From: an uncultured Candidatus Binatia bacterium
Lineage (GTDB): Bacteria; Desulfobacterota; Binatia; Bin18
Direction of reading: 5' to 3'
Assembly (NCBI GenBank): GCA_958296235.1
Contig: OY282457.1
Location: 372,001-436,000, forward strand
Length of the DNA stretch: 64,000 bases
Shown here piece by piece: positions 16,464 to 23,952 of this stretch. The position numbers were made by a program, and so were the translations under genes. The notes under the pieces were generated by a model, which saw nothing but the letters and a program-made list of their open reading frames with translations, was not told the origin of the DNA and made no database searches. Numbering within the stretch: the first letter of the stretch is position 1; the number at the start of each line of letters is the position of its first letter.

Positions 16464-18845
16464 TCATTCAGTACCTGGATTCGTTTGGGCGCGGTCCAAC
16501 ATACTGAGTACACGCTCCGGGGTCAGCGGCACCTCATTGACCCGCACGCCAAAGGGGGACAGCGCGTCGGCCACGGCATTGGCAATCGCTGCCGGCGGGG
16601 CAATCGCCCCACCCTCGCCCATGCCCTTGATGCCGTGCAAGGTATATGGCGACGGCGTTTCAATATGTCCGATTTCTACCTGGGGAACATCCGCGGCCGT
16701 GGGAATCAGATAGTCCATAAGTGTGCCGGTCAGGAATTGGCCGGCGTCATCGTATACAGCCTGTTCGTACAGGGCGGAGCCGATCCCCTGGGCCACCCCG
16801 CCCTGGATCTGACCATTCACAATAATGGGGTTGATGATCGTGCCGCAGTCTTCAACCACGATATAGCGCAAGAGTTGGACCTGACCGGTTTCAATATCGA
16901 CCTCAAGCGCGGCTACATGGGTCGCATTGGAGTGGGTAATCGGCGGCGGTTCGTAGGCCACGGTCACGTCCAGCCCCGGCTCTTCGTCGGGCGGCAGGCT
17001 CGTCGGCTGGGCAATAATTCGATGCGCCAGCTCGGGAATGGAAAGCAGGCGTACCGCACCGGTTTTGCGTTGGACAGCGCCCTGGACAAGTTCGAGGTCG
17101 TCTGCGGGCACCTCGGTCAGGCGCGCCGCAATGCGCAGCAGCTTATCGCGCAGCTTTTGCGCCGCCGAAGTCACGGCCCCCCCACCCGTTACCGCGCTCC
17201 GACTGGCCCAGGTTCCCCAGCCACGCGGGGTCGCCTGTGTATCGCCCTGGACAACCGCGACGTCTTCGAGCGCCACGCCCAGCGTGTCCGCGATCAGTTG
17301 GGCATAGACGGTGTGGTGGCCCTGGCCGTGCGAGTGCGTCCCAACGAAGACAGTCACCTTGCCCGACTCATCAATGCGCAGCGTCGCTGATTCATAGCCA
17401 CCGATCTTGACGCCAAAGGAATCAAACACGGCCGAGTTGTGGGCCGTGCCTTCCACATACGAGCCGATCCCCACCCCAAGATAACGGCCGTTCTGACGGG
17501 CTTTCTGCTGTTCGGCCCGAAAATCGTCATAACCAAGGATATCCAGCGCCTGTTGTAATGAGGCCTGGTGGCTGCCGCTCTCGATCTCCGCACCCATCAG
17601 CGTCGTATACGGATGTTCCTCTTTTCGGATCATATTCCGCAGCCGGATCTCTGCCGGGTCAAGATCGAGCTTTTGGGCGCCCATATCCAGAAGCCGCTCC
17701 ATAGTCAGAGCCGCAATCGGAATACCCACGCCCCGGTACACCCCGATGGAGGCTTTGTTGGTCGCGACCGTACAGGTTTCAAAGCTAAAGGCCGGAATTT
17801 TATAGGGACCCGTTATGGTCCCGGCTGCATGTTTTGGCTCAAAAGCCGAACTCCACGGATAGGACGAATAGCCACCCGCATCGCTCAGGAAACGCGCCTT
17901 GAGGCCCAGCACGCTCCCGTCGCTCTTGAGAGCCATTTCCGCAGTGACAATCTGATGCTTGGCCTGGAGGGAGGCAGATAAATGTTCACGCCGGTCTTCG
18001 ATCCATTTGACCGGTTTGCGCAGGGCTCTGGCCAGATAGGTCACCACTACTTCTTCAGGAAAAGGATGGGCTTTGAGGCCAAAGCCTCCACCCACATCAG
18101 GAGAAATGACCCGGATGCGGTGCTCTGCCAGGTCCAGCAGCGTTGCCAGACTGGCCCGCAGGGTATGCGGCACCTGAGTGGAGGACCAGACGGTCAGCGC
18201 CTCCGTTGCCACATCAAACTGGGCGACACAGCCCCGCGTTTCCAGGGGTGAGGCCATGTGACGGCCAGTCACAAACCGTTCGGACACCACACAGTCGGCC
18301 TCTTGAAACGCCTTGCCCACCTCACCAATCTGGGCTTCGAGCCGTTCCATGACATTGTCACCCCACTCTTCATGCACCAACGGGGCATCGGCGAGCAGTG
18401 CGCTTTCCATATCGGCCACGGCCTCAAATGGCTCATAGTCGACTTCGACAAGCTCGGCCGCGTCCTCGGCAGTATAACGATCCGTCGCCACCACGGCAGC
18501 AACCAGATCACCCACAAAACGGACCTTGTCAGGCGTGAGGACGTGCCAGTTGCACGACTTGTGAAAAGGGACTTTCTGCGTATCAAACTCGACCCGGAGC
18601 GGCTTGATCGTTTCCAGAATGTCCTTGCCGGTCAGGACACACGCCACGCCGGGCTTGGTCAGCGCAGCCTGAACATCGATCTTCGTAATTTTGGCGTGAG
18701 CGTAGGGACTGCGGACAAAGGCGACTGCCAGCATGTCGGGTAATACGAGGTCGTCAACGTATTGGGTTTTCCCCAGTAAAACGCGAGGGTCTTCGACCCG
18801 GCGGACCTGCGCCCCCAGCATTTTCCCGGTTCCCTCGCGACTCAT
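16464..18845 (-). CDS. Molybdenum hydroxylase large subunit (CoxL/xanthine dehydrogenase family, form II-like)
   Basis: A 793-residue molybdopterin-binding subunit. The N-terminal VRRVEDPRVLLGKTQYVDDL and DVGGGFGLK segments and the C-terminal GMGEGGAIAPPAAIANAVADAL are typical (the last contains the catalytic Glu region). The active-site loop reads VYRGVGIP. True aerobic CO dehydrogenase (form I) has AYxCSFR with a copper-binding cysteine, and that is absent, so this is a form-II or aldehyde/aromatic-oxidase-type enzyme. Substrate unknown. The ATG at 18845 has GGGAGGG upstream; the frame extends 141 bases further without support. It works with the FeS and FAD subunits just upstream. Confidence 0.9.
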   Translation of the reverse strand: MSREGTGKMLGAQVRRVEDPRVLLGKTQYVDDLVLPDMLAVAFVRSPYAHAKITKIDVQAALTKPGVACVLTGKDILETIKPLRVEFDTQKVPFHKSCNWHVLTPDKVRFVGDLVAAVVATDRYTAEDAAELVEVDYEPFEAVADMESALLADAPLVHEEWGDNVMERLEAQIGEVGKAFQEADCVVSERFVTGRHMASPLETRGCVAQFDVATEALTVWSSTQVPHTLRASLATLLDLAEHRIRVISPDVGGGFGLKAHPFPEEVVVTYLARALRKPVKWIEDRREHLSASLQAKHQIVTAEMALKSDGSVLGLKARFLSDAGGYSSYPWSSAFEPKHAAGTITGPYKIPAFSFETCTVATNKASIGVYRGVGIPIAALTMERLLDMGAQKLDLDPAEIRLRNMIRKEEHPYTTLMGAEIESGSHQASLQQALDILGYDDFRAEQQKARQNGRYLGVGIGSYVEGTAHNSAVFDSFGVKIGGYESATLRIDESGKVTVFVGTHSHGQGHHTVYAQLIADTLGVALEDVAVVQGDTQATPRGWGTWASRSAVTGGGAVTSAAQKLRDKLLRIAARLTEVPADDLELVQGAVQRKTGAVRLLSIPELAHRIIAQPTSLPPDEEPGLDVTVAYEPPPITHSNATHVAALEVDIETGQVQLLRYIVVEDCGTIINPIIVNGQIQGGVAQGIGSALYEQAVYDDAGQFLTGTLMDYLIPTAADVPQVEIGHIETPSPYTLHGIKGMGEGGAIAPPAAIANAVADALSPFGVRVNEVPLTPERVLSMLDRAQTNPGTE

Positions 18846-18905
18846 GGATGACCCTCCCGAAAGGTTTTCTCGGCCTGAAGGCGCGCGGGTCTTCGACCCG
18901 GCGGA
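18787..18905. repeat. 19-bp direct repeat, copies exactly 100 bp apart
   Basis: GGGTCTTCGACCCGGCGGA occurs at 18787-18805, inside the start of the large-subunit gene, and again at 18887-18905 in the gap before it. Each copy contains the small hairpin GGGTC-TTC-GACCC. The distal copy is outside the chosen coding region, so it may be a local duplication. Confidence 0.6.
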
Positions 18906-18916
18906 ATTCCGGTGTC

Positions 18917-19408
18917 CTAGGATTGGGACTGTTCCGCAACGGCCTGAACGGCTTTGATGATGTTCGCGTAGCCGGTACAGCGGCATAAATTGCCGGACAG
19001 TCCGTGCCGGATTTCCTCTTCGCTCGGGCGTGGATGCTTGTCGAGTAAATCAACCGCGCTCATGAGAAACCCGGATGTACAGAAACCGCATTGGAGCGCA
19101 TGGTTGTCCCAAAAGGCCTGTTGCAGCGGGTGCATGTCATCCCCATCGGCCAGCCCCTCAAGCGTCTGGAGTTCCGCCCCATCGGCTTGAACGGCAAATA
19201 ACAGGCATGATCTCACGCTTTCGCCGTCCATGATAATGGTACAGGCGCCACACACGCCGTGTTCGCAGCCGAGATGGGTTGCGGTCAGACCCAGGTCGTG
19301 ACGGATGAAGTCGGCCAGGAGGCGACGCACCGGAACTTCCCGTTCATATTCCTGGCCATTGACACGGACGCGGATGGTCTGACTCTCGGCAAATTGCGTT
19401 TCTGCCAT
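18917..19408 (-). CDS. Molybdenum hydroxylase small subunit, two [2Fe-2S] clusters (CoxS family)
   Basis: A 163-residue iron-sulfur subunit. The plant-type cluster binds CEHGVCGACTII and a later C in VRSCLLF. The helical second cluster is in LQCGFCTSGF and GNLCRCTGYANI. It carries electrons from the molybdenum site to FAD. The ATG lies just after a G-rich AGGGGGGAAAGGG stretch. It follows the FAD subunit gene by 57 bases and precedes the large subunit, giving the medium-small-large order common in CoxMSL-type operons. Confidence 0.92.
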   Translation of the reverse strand: MAETQFAESQTIRVRVNGQEYEREVPVRRLLADFIRHDLGLTATHLGCEHGVCGACTIIMDGESVRSCLLFAVQADGAELQTLEGLADGDDMHPLQQAFWDNHALQCGFCTSGFLMSAVDLLDKHPRPSEEEIRHGLSGNLCRCTGYANIIKAVQAVAEQSQS

Positions 19409-19465
19409 ATCCCTTTCCCCCCTGTTTATGCGGCTGAAGAGTAAACGTGTCCAGCAGCGGCATGT

Positions 19466-20347
19466 CTATTGGAGGGCACGTTTCCTCTTTTGAGCCCAGG
19501 CTTCTTTCAACGCGCGTTGGGTCAGTACTTTGACCATTCTGCGTCGATAGTCGGCAGAGCCGTGGACGTCCCCTGACGGATCGACCGCGGCCGCGGCTTT
19601 TTCTGCAGCGGCAGTCATCACCGCGGCCTCGCCCTGACTGCCGCTGATGATCGGTTCTACTTCGGCGACATGGAGTGGTGTGGAATGTGCTCCCCCAACC
19701 GCCAAAGACGCCGTTGAGCACGTTCCGCCGTCGTCCAGCGTCAACTGACACGCAATGGCGACGATGGCGAAATCTCCCGGTCGTCGGCACAACTCCTGGA
19801 AGCCCCAGACCGCCCCCACAGGAGCGACTGGGAAACGAACCTCACACAGAATTTCGTTCGGCTCAATCGCGGTCATGAGCGGAGCGAGAAAAAATTCACG
19901 CGCCGCAATCGTCCGGGAGTTGTCCTGAGAGCGCAGCACGCACTGGGCATCCAAGACCGCGGCAACTAAGGGCCATTCCGCGGCAGGGTCGGCATGGACC
20001 AGGCTCCCCCCAATAGTTCCCCGGTTTCGTATCGCCAGGTGGCCGACCTCAGCCGCGGCCCGACACAGTAACGGCTGGGCGGCCCGAATCTCATCGGACA
20101 CTTCGATTTGTCTATGCCGCGTCATTGCGCCAATGCGCAGGGTGTCGTTGTCCCGCTTGATATAGGCGAGATCATCCAGGCGATTCAGATCGACAATAGA
20201 CTCAACCGAGGCCATACGCAGGTTGAGCAGCGGCACAAAACTCTGCCCACCGGCCAGTACTTTGGCCTCATCACCGCCGGCCTGAAGCAAAGCCAGGGCT
20301 TCGTCAACAGAGTCGGGACGCGCATATTTGAATGGTGCTGGTTTCAT
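19466..20347 (-). CDS. Molybdenum hydroxylase FAD subunit (CoxM family)
   Basis: A 293-residue flavoprotein subunit. The FAD-binding motifs AGGQSFVPLLNLRM and TIGGSLVHADPAAEWP are clear, with the C-terminal domain after residue about 180. It passes electrons from the iron-sulfur subunit to the final acceptor. As the first gene of the leftward operon (FAD, FeS, Mo subunit, PhyH, cupin), its promoter should lie in the 190-bp divergent gap before 20540; I see no clear promoter there. Confidence 0.92.
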   Translation of the reverse strand: MKPAPFKYARPDSVDEALALLQAGGDEAKVLAGGQSFVPLLNLRMASVESIVDLNRLDDLAYIKRDNDTLRIGAMTRHRQIEVSDEIRAAQPLLCRAAAEVGHLAIRNRGTIGGSLVHADPAAEWPLVAAVLDAQCVLRSQDNSRTIAAREFFLAPLMTAIEPNEILCEVRFPVAPVGAVWGFQELCRRPGDFAIVAIACQLTLDDGGTCSTASLAVGGAHSTPLHVAEVEPIISGSQGEAAVMTAAAEKAAAAVDPSGDVHGSADYRRRMVKVLTQRALKEAWAQKRKRALQ

Positions 20348-20539
20348 ATATTCCAGCTAACAGGTTTCAGATATCAGAGCAAACAAAAAGAGGAACGGCT
20401 GAGGGAAGTTCTGGTTGACATCCCCAGCACCCAACCATAGGAAGAAGTCCCCCTGGCCTATTTGCCGGGCAATGCGGTACGGATCAAAGTCAAAGCGGTG
20501 GGCAGCCTGAAGACGGTATGGGGTTGAGGAAGAGCAACG

Positions 20540-21100
20540 ATGAAAACATATGCCTCCGTCCTGAAATCGTCCCTTTTCCTTGTCCCCTTTGTCACCTTAT
20601 GCGTGCTTTTCCCGGCTTCTATCTATCCCATAGGGATTGGTACTGGAGTTGGAGGGCTGGGGACGGGGAAGCCGGGTGCAGGTGACGAGAACTCACGCTT
20701 CCCCATAAAGGTCAGACTGGAAGGATTTCTCCGGTATATGCCGGCAGTCAGCCAACGACCTGAGCTCGATGTCGTCACCTTGGGGATTACGCGCTATGGC
20801 GAGCAGTATCCGTTTATCCTCGTCGCGATTGAAGCCGTGGACTTACCCCGGCTGACTTCCCGCCAGTTGCTTAAGATTGTGAAAAAATGGCAACTCAATT
20901 TTGATATTGTCGGCCCCGAAGACCTGCTGTCTGAAGTCGCCCAGGCTCTCCCCGGAACTCCGTTAACCATTGTAGGCTTCTTAATTCCGCGCAAGCGAAC
21001 ATTTCAGATCTGGAGTGTCGAGGGGTTTGGGTTTGATAGGCCTGGCAGCGGGACGCAAGCCGAGTTACTGCGTAAGAAGGAACCGGCGTCACCACCTTAA
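20540..21100 (+). CDS. Exported hypothetical protein (186 aa)
   Basis: A 186-residue protein with an N-terminal signal or anchor (SLFLVPFVTLCVLFPAS), then a glycine-rich stretch (GIGTGVGGLGTGKPGAG) and a mixed alpha/beta domain. GAGGAAGAG precedes the ATG. I do not recognise the family. It stands alone, divergent from the molybdenum hydroxylase operon and convergent with an HTH gene. The conserved-looking phrase LTIVGFLIPRKRTFQIWSVE suggests a compact soluble domain in the envelope. Confidence 0.65.
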   Translation: MKTYASVLKSSLFLVPFVTLCVLFPASIYPIGIGTGVGGLGTGKPGAGDENSRFPIKVRLEGFLRYMPAVSQRPELDVVTLGITRYGEQYPFILVAIEAVDLPRLTSRQLLKIVKKWQLNFDIVGPEDLLSEVAQALPGTPLTIVGFLIPRKRTFQIWSVEGFGFDRPGSGTQAELLRKKEPASPP

Positions 21101-21122
21101 GGGTGTTGATCCTTTGCCTTGG

Positions 21123-21458
21123 CTATCCTGAGTACGCAACTCGTTGATAAGGCTCTCCTTTTTTGTGCGGGCTTATCTGAATAATGACTTTTTGATCCAG
21201 CCGCTTGAGAAATTCGAGGAGTTTATCTGTCGTAAAACGGCTAAAATGACCGTTTAACAGGTGGGACACTTCAGCCTGTTTGATTCCAAGTTGAGTCGCA
21301 ATTTCTCGCTGTTTCAGGTCTTGAGCCTTCAAAAGTTGGATCACGTGATACCCGATCATACCTCTCGTCTGGAGTTCCTCAGCATCCTCCAAACCAAGGT
21401 CTGCGAAAATATTGCCTGAGCTTTCTTCAAAGACGATATCTTTTTTTTGCTTACTCAT
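21123..21458 (-). CDS. XRE-family helix-turn-helix protein (antitoxin-like)
   Basis: A 111-residue regulator. The DNA-binding helices are at about 48-70 (LKQREIATQLGIKQAEVSHLLNG, seen as REIATQLGIKQAEVSHLLNG), preceded by DAEELQTRGMIGYHVIQLLK. This matches the HTH_37/HigA-like antitoxin group, usually encoded next to a RelE/HigB toxin. No toxin-sized frame is found upstream or downstream, so it appears orphaned or works as a plain repressor. A palindrome in its own promoter (see 21508-21534) fits autorepression. Confidence 0.82.
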   Translation of the reverse strand: MSKQKKDIVFEESSGNIFADLGLEDAEELQTRGMIGYHVIQLLKAQDLKQREIATQLGIKQAEVSHLLNGHFSRFTTDKLLEFLKRLDQKVIIQISPHKKGEPYQRVAYSG

Positions 21459-21507
21459 GTTTCACTAGCTCCTGTGCATCCTTCCAAGCCAAACAACTGG
21501 ATTTCAA

Positions 21508-21534
21508 TTTATAGGATATTTCCTATATTTTCAA
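21508..21534 (-). promoter_or_regulatory. Promoter with operator palindrome for the HTH gene
   Basis: On the minus strand TTGAAA (21534-21529) and TATAAA (21513-21508) could be -35 and -10 boxes with a short 15-base spacer. The inverted repeat ATAGGA-TATT-TCCTAT (21511-21526) fills the spacer. A repressor bound there would block RNA polymerase, the usual layout of an autoregulated antitoxin-like gene. Confidence 0.45.
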
Positions 21535-21555
21535 CCGAGCTATTACCGATACCAA

Positions 21556-21602
21556 CGCCGGGGTGGCCTGTGTAAATTCCGCAATCACAGGCCACCCCGG
21601 CG
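21556..21602. repeat. 17-bp perfect-stem hairpin
   Basis: CGCCGGGGTGGCCTGTG (21556-21572) and its exact reverse complement (21586-21602) surround a 13-base A/T-rich loop. It lies in the 424-bp gap between the HTH gene and hyuA. A smaller hairpin (TCCATTT/AAATGGA, 21609-21627) follows immediately. No T-run supports plain termination. Confidence 0.75.
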
Positions 21603-21651
21603 GAAATGTCCATTTTAGGCAAATGGATAGAAAAAACTCTCGGAATAACAG

Positions 21652-21671
21652 TTATTGACTATAGTCAATAA
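21652..21671. promoter_or_regulatory. 20-bp perfect palindrome (operator candidate)
   Basis: Bases 21652-21671 are identical on both strands and contain TTGAC-TATA-GTCAA. This is the layout of a dimeric regulator site, similar in form to CRP/FNR-family boxes though not an exact FNR box. It lies 211 bases before hyuA. Confidence 0.5.
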
Positions 21672-21882
21672 TTTTCTTGGATTCTCTTCGCGGACCAACT
21701 CTTTCGCCACCTCCCGAACCGTTCACCCATCTCTCCCGATTCCAGGATTCCGCGGCGCGAGCCGCCCCAAACGACGGAACCTGACGGCTTTCCTCAGCGT
21801 CGGATTCATCGTATAGCTGAGGTGAACAGGAATCGTCAGTAACGCAAAACTTCGCAATTGGAATAAGCAGACAGGAATTGTT

Positions 21883-23928
21883 ATGCGTATTGCCGTTGAT
21901 GTTGGTGGCACGTTTACGGACGTGATCCTCCTGAACGAGGAAACCCAGGAACTGCGACTGGAGAAGGTCGAGACCACACCCCACAATCCGGCCAGCGGTG
22001 TCCTGCAAGGATTTCATAAAGCAGACGCGACACCCAGTACGATCGACTATTTCGTGCATGGCACAACGCTGGGACTCAATGCCTTGCTGACCGGCACAGC
22101 CGCTCGGGTGGCAATTCTCACCACCAAGGGATTCCGCGATGTGTATGAACTGGGCCGCACGGCCCGCGACCCCATGTATGACCTCACCTACCGGAAACCC
22201 AGGCCGCTCGTGCCCCGCTCTCTCGCCTTTGAGGTGACTGAGCGCATGGACTATCAGGGCAAGGTGCTGACTGCCTTTGACGAGCAGGAAGCCAGAGCCG
22301 TGGCCCGCAAACTGCGCGAACACGAAGTCGAGGCGGTGGCGGTGTGTTTTCTGCATAGCTACGCCAACCCCCAACACGAGTTGGCGGCGCAGGCCGTCTT
22401 GCAGCAGGAGTGCCCAGCCCTCTTCGTGACCTTGTCTCATCAGCTCAGCCGCGAATATCGGGAGTACGAGCGGACCAGTACCACCGTGATTGACGCCGGC
22501 ATTAAACCGATCATGCGCAGCTATTTGGAGCAACTCGACGGCGAGTTACGGGCCGGGGGCTTTGCCGGTCATTTCCTCCTGACGCGCTCGGGCGGCGGGG
22601 CCATGACCGTGGCCTCGGCCAAAGAACAGCCGGTGCATCTGGTCCTGTCCGGGCCGGCAGGCGGCGTGATCGGCGCAAGCGCGCTGAGCGCGCTCGTTGG
22701 AGCGCCCAACCTGATCACGCTGGACATGGGCGGGACGAGCCTGGACGCCTCACTCATTGTTGACGGTCACACACAAGTGGATAATGATGCCGCCTTTGAG
22801 CATTTTCCAATCTCCCTCCCCATTCTCGACATTAAGACAATTGGCGCCGGCGGCGGGAGTATCGGCTGGATAGACGAGGGCCGGCATCTGCAGATGGGAC
22901 CCCACAGCGCCGGGTCCGTACCGGGACCGGCCTGCTATGCCAAGGGCGGTCAGCAGCCGACCTTCACCGACGCCGCCCTGCTGGCCGGCTATCTTGATCC
23001 GGCTAATTTTCTGGGGGGTGAAATCGGCCTCGATCCGCGGCTGGCCCGCCGGGCGCTCCAGGAGCAGCTTGCCACTCCGCTGGGCCTCTCCGTGCCACAA
23101 GTAGCAACCGGCATGCTGCGCATGAGTGAGGCGAAAATTACGGGAGCGATCCGTGAGATCTCAATCGAGCGCGGCTTTCACCCTGGAGATTTCGCCCTGT
23201 TCGCTTTTGGCGGCGGTGGTGGTTTTGTGGCGGCCGGCGTCGCGCGGGAACTCGGGCTGCCGCGCGTGATCATTCCGCCCGGCCCGGCAAATTTCTCCGC
23301 CCTGGGGATGCTGATGGTCGACGTGGTCCACGATTTTTCGCAGACCCTGGTCACCGACCTCCACGCGCCCGACCTGGCCGCCATTCGCGTGGCCTATGCC
23401 CTCTTGGCCCAACAGGGAACGCGTGCCCTTGAACAAGACGGCTTCAGCCCCGCCGACCAACGCCTCGTCCGCTCGGCAGAACTCCGCTACCACGGCCAGG
23501 AGCACACGGTGAATGTGGCCCTCCCCGGGCATGAAATCACCGCCGCTGACCTCAGCCGGCTGACGACCACGTTTAATGAATCTCACCGTATTCAGTACGG
23601 CCATAGCATGGACGACCCCATTGAGTTGGTGACGCTGCGGGTGCGTGCGGTCGGACTGCTCCCGCGCCCGCGCCTGCCAAAAATCGCGTCAGGGACGGGC
23701 GGTGTCGAGGCCACGCGAAAGGGAGAGCGACCGGTGTACCGGCCGGGCCCCTCGCAACACGAACACCAAGTCGGGTACGCCGTGTATGATCGCCTCAAAC
23801 TGCACCGAGCGAATCGGATTGCCGGGCCGGCTATCGTCGAGGAGCCGACGTCAACCACAATCCTCCATGCCGGCGATATGCTGACGGTTGGAGAGTATGG
23901 CGAATTAGTGCTGACTATTGGGAAGTAA
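21883..23928 (+). CDS. hyuA: Hydantoinase/oxoprolinase family protein, subunit A
   Basis: A 681-residue ATP-grasp-like/ASKHA-fold subunit. The N-terminal DVGGTFTDVILL phosphate loop, the GTTLGLNALLT segment and GPAGGVIGA plus DMGGTSLDASLI match HyuA, the ATP-binding subunit of hydantoinases, 5-oxoprolinase and acetone/acetophenone carboxylases. The enzyme would cleave a cyclic amide or carboxylate a ketone at the expense of ATP, together with subunit B. AGGA precedes the ATG. The gene pair has no close metabolic neighbour, so the substrate remains open. Confidence 0.9.
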   Translation: MRIAVDVGGTFTDVILLNEETQELRLEKVETTPHNPASGVLQGFHKADATPSTIDYFVHGTTLGLNALLTGTAARVAILTTKGFRDVYELGRTARDPMYDLTYRKPRPLVPRSLAFEVTERMDYQGKVLTAFDEQEARAVARKLREHEVEAVAVCFLHSYANPQHELAAQAVLQQECPALFVTLSHQLSREYREYERTSTTVIDAGIKPIMRSYLEQLDGELRAGGFAGHFLLTRSGGGAMTVASAKEQPVHLVLSGPAGGVIGASALSALVGAPNLITLDMGGTSLDASLIVDGHTQVDNDAAFEHFPISLPILDIKTIGAGGGSIGWIDEGRHLQMGPHSAGSVPGPACYAKGGQQPTFTDAALLAGYLDPANFLGGEIGLDPRLARRALQEQLATPLGLSVPQVATGMLRMSEAKITGAIREISIERGFHPGDFALFAFGGGGGFVAAGVARELGLPRVIIPPGPANFSALGMLMVDVVHDFSQTLVTDLHAPDLAAIRVAYALLAQQGTRALEQDGFSPADQRLVRSAELRYHGQEHTVNVALPGHEITAADLSRLTTTFNESHRIQYGHSMDDPIELVTLRVRAVGLLPRPRLPKIASGTGGVEATRKGERPVYRPGPSQHEHQVGYAVYDRLKLHRANRIAGPAIVEEPTSTTILHAGDMLTVGEYGELVLTIGK

Positions 23929-23952
23929 CCCTAATACGGACAGGAGAGCGTT

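Noticed and set aside
16485-17390. Long rightward frame (301 codons) inside the molybdenum hydroxylase large-subunit gene
   Set aside because: It is antisense to a clearly conserved gene, has no ribosome-binding site and its product resembles nothing; GC-rich codon structure keeps the opposite strand open.
16464-20347. Aerobic CO dehydrogenase (coxMSL) as the function
   Set aside because: The active-site loop VYRGVGIP lacks the AYxCSFR cysteine of true CO dehydrogenase.
21652-22533. Leftward 293-codon frame overlapping the start of hyuA
   Set aside because: hyuA is strongly conserved on the other strand; the frame also runs through the palindrome region and has no coding signature.
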